From Bacteroidales bacterium (GTDB lineage Bacteria; Bacteroidota; Bacteroidia; Bacteroidales; WCHB1-69), in assembly GCA_017618435.1 (NCBI GenBank), contig JAFZUH010000209.1:1-14835 (forward strand): a DNA stretch of 14,835 nt, given 5' to 3'. Positions 1-6,840 of this stretch are shown here, piece after piece (position 1 is the stretch's first letter; each line of letters begins with the position of its first letter). The notes under the pieces were generated by a model that was given only the letters and a program-made list of their open reading frames with translations, was not told where the DNA came from and searched no databases. A program made the translations under genes and the position numbers.

Positions 1-23
1 AATAAGGCAACAACTTTTTTCAT
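1..23 (-). CDS. Start of a leftward gene, cut by the window edge
   Basis: Only the first seven codons and two bases are present, reading M-K-K-V-V-A-L. This looks like the start of a signal peptide or lipoprotein leader, but it is too short to identify the product. The ATG at 23-21 is chosen because it lies about 25 bases downstream of a good minus-strand -7 box (48-55). A second ATG at 27-25 is in another frame and cannot be excluded. Confidence 0.45.
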
Positions 24-44
24 ACATTTAACGTATTATTTACA

Positions 45-75
45 TTGCAAAGATAAACATTATTTTAAATACAAA
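45..75 (-). promoter_or_regulatory. Bacteroidota promoter for the leftward partial gene
   Basis: On the minus strand TATCTTTG reads from 55 to 48 and continues as CAA, the typical -7 box of the phylum. A possible -33 TTTG lies at 75-72, leaving a 16-base spacer that is somewhat shorter than the usual 19 or so. With the plus-strand promoter at 138-145 it forms a divergent promoter region. Confidence 0.6.
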
Positions 76-137
76 TGTAAAAAATCAAATTCTTTTTTTA
101 TAAATGGGTCTGTCTAATCTAATATCTAAAAATATTG

Positions 138-145
138 TATCTTTG
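138..145 (+). promoter_or_regulatory. -7 promoter box of the secreted protein gene
   Basis: TATCTTTG followed by CAAAT lies 30 bases before the ATG at 176, predicting a leader of about 25 bases. I see no clear -33 TTG at normal spacing. The flank AAAAATATTGTA just upstream also occurs at the lysS promoter (near 5035), where the two regions agree at about 20 of 23 positions. Confidence 0.6.
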
Positions 146-175
146 CAAATGTATTTAACATAAAAACAACAGAGT

Positions 176-1690
176 ATGAAAAATGGTTTATTAGTTTTGG
201 CAATTTTTTGCCTTGCAATGGTTCAGACTGCTTTTTCGCAGGACATCAATTTAAAATTTACGGGTGCAACAAACAATGGAAAATATGTGCAGTTGGATTC
301 TGTAAAAGTAGAAAACATCAGCCGTTCGTGGACAGAAACGCTTTACTATCCCGATACGGTCTTAACGCTGACCAATACAACAAGTATCAGCGATATGGGA
401 AACAATACTGTTTCAGCATGTTTGTCGTATCCCAATCCTTTCAACGGAACAAGCAACATAGCACTCGCTTTGCCTCAAAGCGGAAATGTGTCTTTGCAAG
501 TATATAACATTGCAGGACAGCAAATATTGGCAAAAAATCTGTACATGGAATCAGGCGAAAATCATTTGGAAATAAGTCTGCAGCACCCACAGGTTTATTT
601 GTTGGTTGCCCATACTGCCAACGGTCGTTTTGTTCAGAAGCTTATCAATACCGGTCATTCCAGCGGGAATAACATTGCTTATAATGGCACTTTGCCAAAC
701 CAAGAAAAATCACAAGTTAAAAAACAAAAACTATTATCAACAAAAGATTTCCAACCCGAAGACACGTTAAAAATTGTGGGCTATATTACCCATAACGGGA
801 ATCCGCTTGTTAGTCAAGAGATATTGCAGGCACAAACGGCAAGTGAGGATTTTACATTATATTTCACCTTGCCGGGCAATAGTTTTTCGGTAAGCGATAC
901 AACCCGTATTATTTTCTCTCCGGGCAATCTGCAATGGAGTGCCACCAATGGCGGTTCCACGCCTACAACCCATGCTGTGGCAGGTGGCGGCACCGCTGAA
1001 GGCACATGGCGTTTTGCTTCCAATCAATGGGATACTATCGGGGCAAACAATCAATATTGTTCCGATTCATATTCCGGGTGGATAGATTTGTTCGGTTGGG
1101 GAACCAGCGGGTATGACAACAAATATCCATATATGACCAGCACCATGTATTCCGATTATGGTGAAGACACCGCTGATATTACAGGTACTAACGCCGATTG
1201 GGGAACTTACAATGCCATTTATAATCCCCAAACCCAAACAACCGATGCACCGGGTATGTGGCGTACGCTAACCAAAAACGAATGGACATATCTGATAAAT
1301 ACCCGCAGTACAACTTCAGGCATACGTTATGCCAAAGCGGTTGTCAATGGAGTAAACGGCTTAATAATTGTTCCGGACAATTGGGAGTCATCCATATATG
1401 CATTAGATAGTACCAATATGCCAAAGGCTACTTATGCCTCAAATACTATCAATAGTATAGACTGGATAAATATAGAAGACGCTGGAGCCGTATTTTTACC
1501 TGCCGCCGGTTGCCGCAATGGAACTTCAGCCCGCGTTGTCGGAACACATGGGTACTATTGGTCAGGCTCGTATGACAATTATATTTTTACACATGGCGTA
1601 TACTTTAACCCAAGTGATTTTTCGCCGTCAAGCACATCTTACCCTCGTCCCCTCGCTATGGCAGTACGACTTGTCCGCTCCGCTCAATAA
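176..1690 (+). CDS. Secreted protein with internal T9SS-like segment and FISUMP/C-type-lectin-like C-terminus
   Basis: The 504-residue product starts with a signal peptide (hydrophobic residues 4-20, likely cleavage after A-F-S-Q at 22). Residues 82-160 resemble a type A sorting domain of the type IX secretion system (SYPNPFNG near 84-91, VYNIAGQ 109-115, then a short beta-rich stretch). In cargo proteins such a domain normally ends the protein; here about 340 residues follow. Residues 238-504 look like the domain shared by Bacteroidota FISUMP-type proteins, which have a formylglycine-enzyme or C-type-lectin fold: IIFSPGNLQW 245-254, GWIDLFGWGTSGY 301-313, YYWSGSY 460-466 and a closing VRLVR 497-501. 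Function is unknown; surface display and ligand binding are inferences. The gene is a single unit, bounded by its own promoter and a terminator at 1724. The start is supported by the signal peptide and promoter distance. Confidence 0.8.
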   Translation: MKNGLLVLAIFCLAMVQTAFSQDINLKFTGATNNGKYVQLDSVKVENISRSWTETLYYPDTVLTLTNTTSISDMGNNTVSACLSYPNPFNGTSNIALALPQSGNVSLQVYNIAGQQILAKNLYMESGENHLEISLQHPQVYLLVAHTANGRFVQKLINTGHSSGNNIAYNGTLPNQEKSQVKKQKLLSTKDFQPEDTLKIVGYITHNGNPLVSQEILQAQTASEDFTLYFTLPGNSFSVSDTTRIIFSPGNLQWSATNGGSTPTTHAVAGGGTAEGTWRFASNQWDTIGANNQYCSDSYSGWIDLFGWGTSGYDNKYPYMTSTMYSDYGEDTADITGTNADWGTYNAIYNPQTQTTDAPGMWRTLTKNEWTYLINTRSTTSGIRYAKAVVNGVNGLIIVPDNWESSIYALDSTNMPKATYASNTINSIDWINIEDAGAVFLPAAGCRNGTSARVVGTHGYYWSGSYDNYIFTHGVYFNPSDFSPSSTSYPRPLAMAVRLVRSAQ

Positions 1691-1723
1691 ATTATAAGAA
1701 CTAAAGCAAACAAATGATATACC

Positions 1724-1767
1724 AACAAAGCCGATATGACATATCGGCTTTGTTATTTTATTTTTCC
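1724..1767 (+). terminator. Intrinsic terminator after the secreted protein gene
   Basis: A perfect 14-base-pair stem (1724-1737 with 1741-1754) closes a three-base loop GAC and is followed by the T-rich stretch ATTTTATTTTTCC. It lies 34 bases after the stop codon and insulates the gene from the restriction-modification operon. Confidence 0.9.
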
Positions 1768-1776
1768 TATACATAA

Positions 1777-1807
1777 TTTGCCGTTTCAAAGTTTTATGCT
1801 ATCTTTG
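1777..1807 (+). promoter_or_regulatory. Complete promoter driving the restriction-modification operon
   Basis: TTTG at 1777-1780 and TATCTTTG at 1800-1807 are separated by 19 bases, the best match in the window to the Bacteroidota -33/-7 consensus. Transcription should start near 1813, giving a leader of about 38 bases before the methylase ATG. The -7 part lies inside a 20-base direct repeat that recurs immediately before mnmE, which suggests this was once the mnmE promoter. Confidence 0.8.
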
Positions 1808-1812
1808 CAAAT
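1793..1812 (+). repeat. Left copy of 20-base direct repeat flanking the R-M cassette
   Basis: This stretch is identical over 20 bases to 3501-3520 and mismatches on both sides. It begins TTTATGC and ends with the -7 box TATCTTTGCAAAT. The last 13 bases are also present at the promoter of the gene at 176, so they are partly promoter consensus; the first seven are not required by it. The unit from here to 3500 is 1708 bases and holds exactly the two R-M genes. Confidence 0.75.
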
Positions 1813-1850
1813 TGAATATAGAGTCTGCCTTTACTGAATTAACATAGTTT

Positions 1851-2633
1851 ATGACTTTTGAAGAATCATATATAAACCATATAATTTGTGGAGATTGCCT
1901 TGAGACGATGAAATCAATGCCGGATAAGTGTGTTGATTTGATTGTTACCTCCCCTCCCTATAATCTGAAAAACTCCACAGGGAACGGAATGAAACCTTGC
2001 ACCAAAAGCGGGAAATGGGCTGGTGCTGCCTTACAAAACGGATATTCTCATTATGATGACAATATGCCAATAGAAGAATATAATAAATGGCAACATGATT
2101 GTTTAATGGAAATGTGGCGATTATTACGCAATGATGGAGCAATTTTTTATAATCACAAATGGAGGGTGCAAGCAGGATTATTACAAGACAGAAATGAAAT
2201 AGTAAAAGATTTGCCCGTTCGTCAAATAATCATTTGGAGAAGAAAAGGTGGTATAAATTTTAACCCCGGATATTTTTTACCCACCTACGAAGTTATTTAT
2301 TTAATTGCTAAATCAGATTTCAAATTAGTACCAAAAGCAAATGCAGTAGGCGATGTGTGGGAATTTACACAAGAAATGAAAAATGCCCATCCTGCACCAT
2401 TTCCTGTTGCCTTGATAGATAGAATAATATCCTCAACCTCTGCTCAAATTGTTTTGGACCCCTTTATGGGAAGCGGAACCACCGCTGTTTCTGCAATTAA
2501 AAACAACAGACAATATATTGGAATAGAATTATCTCCAGATTATTGCAAAATGGCAGAAGATAGAATCAATGGGTATATTCCCAATAAAAAAGACAGCGTA
2601 AAACAAACGGAATTTATTTTTGATTATGAATAA
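1851..2633 (+). CDS. Type II DNA methyltransferase, beta class, probably N4-cytosine
   Basis: The 260-residue enzyme should transfer a methyl group from S-adenosylmethionine to an exocyclic amino group in the recognition site, protecting the DNA from the endonuclease encoded next. Catalytic motif IV is TSPPYN (33-38), the SPPY form typical of N4-cytosine methylases, although some SPPY enzymes act on adenine. The cofactor-binding motif DPFMGSGTT (203-211) comes near the C-terminus, followed by GIELSPDYCKMAEDRI (224-239). The order IV, recognition region, I defines the beta class. The partner belongs to the MvaI/BcnI family, whose cognate methylases make N4-methylcytosine, which supports the m4C call. 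Its last 8 bases overlap the endonuclease start, and it is first in the operon, so protection precedes cutting. Length is compact but complete. Confidence 0.9.
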   Translation: MTFEESYINHIICGDCLETMKSMPDKCVDLIVTSPPYNLKNSTGNGMKPCTKSGKWAGAALQNGYSHYDDNMPIEEYNKWQHDCLMEMWRLLRNDGAIFYNHKWRVQAGLLQDRNEIVKDLPVRQIIIWRRKGGINFNPGYFLPTYEVIYLIAKSDFKLVPKANAVGDVWEFTQEMKNAHPAPFPVALIDRIISSTSAQIVLDPFMGSGTTAVSAIKNNRQYIGIELSPDYCKMAEDRINGYIPNKKDSVKQTEFIFDYE

Positions 2634-3420
2634 TATCAAGACTTGGACCAAACCAAAACTTATTGCAGAATTAAAAAAAATAGAGGCAATGGGATGGATA
2701 GAAAATTACCGCGGTAAAAACGATGGAGCTGTCGGTAATATTTTGGAAGACCTTCTTGGTATTAAAGAAAATAACTTACCAATTCCCAATGCTGCAGAAT
2801 GGGAATTAAAATCGCAACGCGGAAATACAAGTTCTCTAACAACAATATTTCATAGTGAACCTTCACCAAGGGCAATACGGTTTATTCCACAATTATTGTT
2901 ACCTTGTTATGGTTGGGAACACAAACAAGCGGGGAAAAAATATCCAAGTACAGAAATGAGTTTTCGGCAAACCATTCATGCAGGTACTTATAGCGACAGA
3001 GGTTTTATTGTTAAAATAGATAAAAAAGAAGAAAAAATCAAAATCTCATTCAATGCCCAAAAAGTTGCAACTAAACATAATTTATGGCTTAATAGAATCA
3101 AGAAAGATGTTGGCATAAAAGAACTTGCACCTCAACCCTATTGGGGATTTGACGATTTAGCAAGTACAGCGGGAACAAAGTTGTTGAATTGCTTTTATGT
3201 TCAAGCTGAAGTAAAAAAAATAAATGGTAAAGAATATTTTCATTACAATAAAGTTCTTATGTTGCAGAAATTCAACTTTGAGAATTTTTTAGAAGAACTG
3301 AAAAACGGCAATATTCTTATTGATTTTGATGCACGTACAGGACATAATCACGGTACAAAATTTAGAATGCGAAAAAATTGCTTGCCGAAATTATACAAAA
3401 AAGTTACTACAATTTTATAA
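2626..3420 (+). CDS. MvaI/BcnI-family type II restriction endonuclease
   Basis: The predicted product has 264 residues. I recognise it by its resemblance, from memory, to MvaI: the GWIENYRGKNDGAVGNILEDLLGI region (23-46), the PD-(D/E)XK-type core EWELK (58-62), and HNHGTKFR (240-247), matching a HDHGTAFR element of MvaI. MvaI cuts CC/WGG and BcnI cuts CC/SGG as monomers that nick one strand at a time. The position corresponding to the first acidic metal ligand (Asp50 of MvaI) reads as Asn55, while Glu41, Glu60 and Lys62 are kept; this may mark a subfamily or weaken activity. I prefer the ATG at 2626, which overlaps the methylase stop in ATGAATAA and implies translational coupling, over a TTG two codons earlier. 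No controller gene or very-short-patch repair gene is present. Confidence 0.85.
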   Translation: MNNIKTWTKPKLIAELKKIEAMGWIENYRGKNDGAVGNILEDLLGIKENNLPIPNAAEWELKSQRGNTSSLTTIFHSEPSPRAIRFIPQLLLPCYGWEHKQAGKKYPSTEMSFRQTIHAGTYSDRGFIVKIDKKEEKIKISFNAQKVATKHNLWLNRIKKDVGIKELAPQPYWGFDDLASTAGTKLLNCFYVQAEVKKINGKEYFHYNKVLMLQKFNFENFLEELKNGNILIDFDARTGHNHGTKFRMRKNCLPKLYKKVTTIL

Positions 3421-3500
3421 GTCATTTTCAAAAGAGGAACATTTTAAGACAGATAAATACAAATATTGATAGTTCCATGTTCAACTAATTACTATCTTTA

Positions 3501-3520
3501 TTTATGCTATCTTTGCAAAT
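3501..3520 (+). repeat. Right copy of 20-base direct repeat flanking the R-M cassette
   Basis: Exact copy of 1793-1812, ending one base before the mnmE ATG. The 80 bases between the endonuclease stop and this repeat are AT-rich and hold no gene and no convincing terminator. Confidence 0.75.
3508..3515 (+). promoter_or_regulatory. -7 box abutting the mnmE start codon
   Basis: TATCTTTG ends only five bases before the ATG at 3521, so a transcript from it would begin at or beside the start codon and be leaderless. No TTG or TTTG lies at the expected -33 position (about 3485-3488 reads CTAA). A weaker box TATCTTTA at 3493-3500 could instead give a leader of about 15 bases. Read-through from the R-M operon is another source of mnmE transcript. 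Confidence 0.5.
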
Positions 3521-4894
3521 ATGGAAAACAATCAACAACAAGAAACAATTTGTGCAATATCCACTCCCATGGCCAAGGGGGCTATTGCCATTATACGCAT
3601 ATCGGGCAAAGATGCCTTAACTTTGGCAAGCCAAATATTTCGTACTCACACCGCTAACATTCAAGCCAGAAAAGCCTATTTCGGACATATCTTTGATGGA
3701 GAGGATATTTTGGACGATGTACTGCTCACCTATTTCCAAGCCCCCCACTCTTTTACGGGCGAAGATATGGTAGAAATAAGCACACATGGTTCACTTTATA
3801 TTCAAGAAAGACTTATTGCCCTACTGATAGAAGCTGGTTGCCGCTTGGCTACTCCGGGAGAATTTACCCAAAGGGCTTTTTTGAATGGCAAATTGGATTT
3901 GTCGCAAGCCGAAGCCATTGCCGACCTCATTGCCTCACAATCAAAAGCAGCCCACCATTTGGCTATGAACAACCTCCGCGGACAAGTATCAAAAAAAATA
4001 GCCCTATTGAGAGACAAACTGATACATTTTTCCGCTTTAATGGAGTTGGAACTTGATTTTTCGGAAGAAGATGTTGAATTTGCCGACCGGAAACAATTTT
4101 CCGATTTATTAGATGATATAGAAACAGAAATAGTCAAACTATTGCAATCTTTCCAAAGCGGCAATGCTATTAAAAAAGGTATGGCTGTCGCCATTGTGGG
4201 CAAACCCAATGTTGGAAAATCCACTTTGCTCAACGCTTTGCTAAAAGAAGAAAGGGCAATTGTTTCAGATATTTCTGGTACCACTCGCGACACCATAGAA
4301 GACACCATACAATTAAACGGATTTTTGTTCCGTTTTGTAGATACTGCCGGCATACGTGAAAATGCCGATGTAATAGAACAATTGGGCATACAACGGAGTT
4401 TCAATGCCATTGAAAATGCGATGATTATTCTTTGGGTGGTGGACAAATGGACACCTCAAGACCTGCAAGAACAATATCAATCATTGTTTGCCCAAACAAA
4501 CCTAAGCGACAAAAAGAAATTTTTGCTCCTCAACAAAATTGACACCGCTCAAGAACAAACCGGAAATATTGTTTTTGAAGATTTCAGCACATTGCCCATT
4601 TCCGCAAAAAACAATGTAAATATATCCGCCTTGGAACAACAATTGTCAACCTATGCCCAATCGTGCTACGAAAGCCATGAAACAATGATTTCCAACTTAC
4701 GGCACTATCATGCTTTTGAAAATGCCTTACAGGCATTGCGTCAAGCCAAAGACAGTTTCAGCAACGGATTGTCCAACGATTTGATTGCAGTGGATATTAG
4801 ACAAACATTATATTTTCTTTCGGAAATTGTAGGCGAAGTCAGCAATGAAGATATTTTATCTGAAATATTTTCCAAATTCTGCATTGGCAAATAA
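3521..4894 (+). CDS. mnmE: tRNA modification GTPase MnmE
   Basis: MnmE works with MnmG to install the carboxymethylaminomethyl group on uridine 34 of tRNAs reading split codon boxes; it is a cytoplasmic GTPase that dimerises through its G domains in the presence of potassium. The 457-residue protein has the full layout: an N-terminal folate-binding domain (about 1-120), a helical domain, an inserted G domain with GKPNVGKS (227-234), the switch TT (254-255), DTAG (274-277) and NKID (338-341), then the helical C-terminus ending in the catalytic CIGK (454-457). Length is normal for the family. The start is fixed by ETICAISTP shortly after it and by the adjacent -7 box. It is transcribed in the same direction as the R-M genes but appears to have owned the promoter they now use. 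Confidence 0.97.
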   Translation: MENNQQQETICAISTPMAKGAIAIIRISGKDALTLASQIFRTHTANIQARKAYFGHIFDGEDILDDVLLTYFQAPHSFTGEDMVEISTHGSLYIQERLIALLIEAGCRLATPGEFTQRAFLNGKLDLSQAEAIADLIASQSKAAHHLAMNNLRGQVSKKIALLRDKLIHFSALMELELDFSEEDVEFADRKQFSDLLDDIETEIVKLLQSFQSGNAIKKGMAVAIVGKPNVGKSTLLNALLKEERAIVSDISGTTRDTIEDTIQLNGFLFRFVDTAGIRENADVIEQLGIQRSFNAIENAMIILWVVDKWTPQDLQEQYQSLFAQTNLSDKKKFLLLNKIDTAQEQTGNIVFEDFSTLPISAKNNVNISALEQQLSTYAQSCYESHETMISNLRHYHAFENALQALRQAKDSFSNGLSNDLIAVDIRQTLYFLSEIVGEVSNEDILSEIFSKFCIGK

Positions 4895-5034
4895 GCACAT
4901 CGTTTACAGTCAAAAAATGTTCATATCTTGTTAATTGTTTTGTTGAAAACAAATATATTACTGATTTGTCGGTTATTGTATCTCTTTTTATGTAAAAATA
5001 CATCAAGTTAATTTTTTTGAATATAAAAATATTG

Positions 5035-5042
5035 TACTTTTG
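5035..5042 (+). promoter_or_regulatory. -7 promoter box for the lysS-dnaB-pgk group
   Basis: TACTTTTG fits TAnnTTTG and lies 77 bases before the lysS ATG. TTTG at 5016-5019 is a possible -33 but leaves only 15 bases of spacer. The 225-base gap 4895-5119 is very AT-rich; apart from this box and a weak AT hairpin at 4935-4952 I see nothing in it, and no T-box or riboswitch-like structure. Confidence 0.5.
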
Positions 5043-5119
5043 TAAATATTTCATTTCGGTTCTTTCTTATTGAAAAACAGAATGCAACCTAATTTATATA
5101 AAATAAATTTTGATTTATC

Positions 5120-6835
5120 ATGGAATTAAGTGAACAAGAAATTATAAGACGGGAAAAATTACAAGCGTTCAACAATTTAGGTGTAAATGCCTACCCTGCT
5201 GCTCTTTATCCTGTAAACGCATACGCAAAAGATATTTTGGAACAATTTCCAAAAGACAATTCTTTGTTTCAATCCGTTTGCGTAGCAGGAAGAATTATGA
5301 GCCAACGTATTATGGGAGCAGTAGCATTTTACGAACTTCAAGATAATACAGGACGAATTCAAATCTATGCCAAACGAGACGACCTTTGTCCTACAGAAGA
5401 TAAGACTTTGTATAACAGCATTTTCAAAAAGTTAGACATTGGAGATATTATCGGCGTGGAAGGCTTTGTGTTTACAACCCAAATGGGCGAAATAACTATA
5501 CATGTAAAGAATTTTACTTTGTTGTCCAAATCTTTACGTCCATTGCCCATTGTAAAACAAACAGAAGACAAAGTTTACGATGCCTTTACCGACCCCGAAC
5601 AACGCTATCGTATGCGTTATTTGGATTTGATTGTGAATCCATCTGTAAAACAGACATTTATACAACGTACCCAAATCATCAATATCATTAGAAATTATTA
5701 CAACAGCAAAGGCTATCTTGAAGTTGAAACTCCTGTTTTACAACCTATTCCGGGAGGTGCCGCCGCTCGTCCGTTTGTTACTCATCATAACACTTTGGAT
5801 ATTCCTTTATATCTGAGAATTGCCAATGAGTTGTATTTAAAACGTCTTATTGTCGGCGGTTTTGACGGAGTGTACGAATTTAGCCGCAACTTCCGCAACG
5901 AAGGTATGGACAGAACACACAATCCTGAATTTACCTGCATGGAAGTGTATGTGGCCTACAAAGACTATTATTGGATGATGGATTCCGTTGAAGAACTATT
6001 GGAAAAAATAGCCATAGAACTACACGGCACCACCAAAGTGAAAATCGGAGACCATGAAGTGGATTTCAAGCGTCCTTTCAAACGCATTACCATGATTGAC
6101 GCCATCAAAGAACATACAGGCATTGACATTACAGGCTTTGATGAAGAACAATTGAGAGCAACTTGCAAACAACTTAATGTTGATGTGAATGAAACAATGG
6201 GTGTCGGTAAAATGATAGATGAAATCTTCGGAGAACACTGCGAAAAGAAATACATTCAACCAACATTCATCACAGACTATCCTATTGAAATGTCTCCTTT
6301 GTGCAAACGCCATCGCAACAATCCGTCTCTAACAGAACGTTTTGAACTCATGGTCAACGGAAAAGAATTGGCAAATGCCTATTCTGAATTGAATGACCCC
6401 ATAGATCAACGCTATCGTTTTGAAGAACAATTGCGATTGAGCGAAAAAGGTGATGACGAAGCCATGTATATTGACCAAGATTTTCTACGTGCCATGGAAT
6501 ATGGTATGCCTCCAACCTCCGGTATGGGTATCGGGATAGACAGACTTGTGATGTTTATGACCAACTCTCCTTCCATACAAGATGTTTTGTTTTTCCCGCA
6601 AATGCGTCCTGAAAAGAAAGTTGAAACAAGTTCCGATGAAGATTTTGTCAATCACGGTGTCCCCCAAGAATGGATACCCGTATTGCGACAAGCAGGCATT
6701 CAAACCATCAACGAATTGAAACAAGCCACCGATACCAAACTATTCAACACCTTGAACGGTTTGCGGAAGAAAAACAAACTAAACATCAATCCGCTACAAT
6801 TGGAAGAGGTGCGTACTTGGATCAATAACAAATAA
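5120..6835 (+). CDS. lysS: Lysyl-tRNA synthetase, class II
   Basis: Charges tRNA-Lys with lysine using ATP in the cytoplasm. The 571-residue protein has an N-terminal OB-fold anticodon-binding domain (about 53-136; VAGRIMSQRIMG near 55-66), motif 1 around GYLEVETPVLQPIPGGAAARPF (198-219, given in pieces: GYLEVETPV, PGGAAARPF), motif 2 FRNEGMDRTHNPEF (258-271) and motif 3 GMGIGIDRLVM (468-478). It is longer than the roughly 505 residues of E. coli LysS because of a tail after about residue 497 (PEWIP-like helix, LKQATDTKLFNTLNGL), which I recall as usual in Bacteroidota LysRS and which resembles a small helix-hairpin-helix unit. It heads a tight group: dnaB starts five bases after its stop. 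Confidence 0.97.
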   Translation: MELSEQEIIRREKLQAFNNLGVNAYPAALYPVNAYAKDILEQFPKDNSLFQSVCVAGRIMSQRIMGAVAFYELQDNTGRIQIYAKRDDLCPTEDKTLYNSIFKKLDIGDIIGVEGFVFTTQMGEITIHVKNFTLLSKSLRPLPIVKQTEDKVYDAFTDPEQRYRMRYLDLIVNPSVKQTFIQRTQIINIIRNYYNSKGYLEVETPVLQPIPGGAAARPFVTHHNTLDIPLYLRIANELYLKRLIVGGFDGVYEFSRNFRNEGMDRTHNPEFTCMEVYVAYKDYYWMMDSVEELLEKIAIELHGTTKVKIGDHEVDFKRPFKRITMIDAIKEHTGIDITGFDEEQLRATCKQLNVDVNETMGVGKMIDEIFGEHCEKKYIQPTFITDYPIEMSPLCKRHRNNPSLTERFELMVNGKELANAYSELNDPIDQRYRFEEQLRLSEKGDDEAMYIDQDFLRAMEYGMPPTSGMGIGIDRLVMFMTNSPSIQDVLFFPQMRPEKKVETSSDEDFVNHGVPQEWIPVLRQAGIQTINELKQATDTKLFNTLNGLRKKNKLNINPLQLEEVRTWINNK

Positions 6836-6840
6836 TTTTT

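Noticed and set aside
176..1690. Diversity-generating retroelement with the secreted protein as its target
   Set aside because: There is no reverse transcriptase or near-copy template repeat in the window, and the candidate variable region (codons 460-500) contains few AAY codons; kept only as a check in the findings.
3802..4446. Long open frame on the minus strand inside mnmE (about 214 codons)
   Set aside because: It is fully antisense to a well-conserved gene, serine-rich in the way out-of-frame translations are, and has no promoter; a shadow frame.
4935..4952. Hairpin after mnmE (seven-base arms TTGTTTT and AAAACAA) as a terminator
   Set aside because: The stem is almost all A-T pairs and no T run follows on the plus strand, so I did not call it.
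4895..5119. Riboswitch or T-box leader before lysS
   Set aside because: The gap is AT-rich with only tiny hairpins and no conserved T-box or lysine-riboswitch features that I can recognise.
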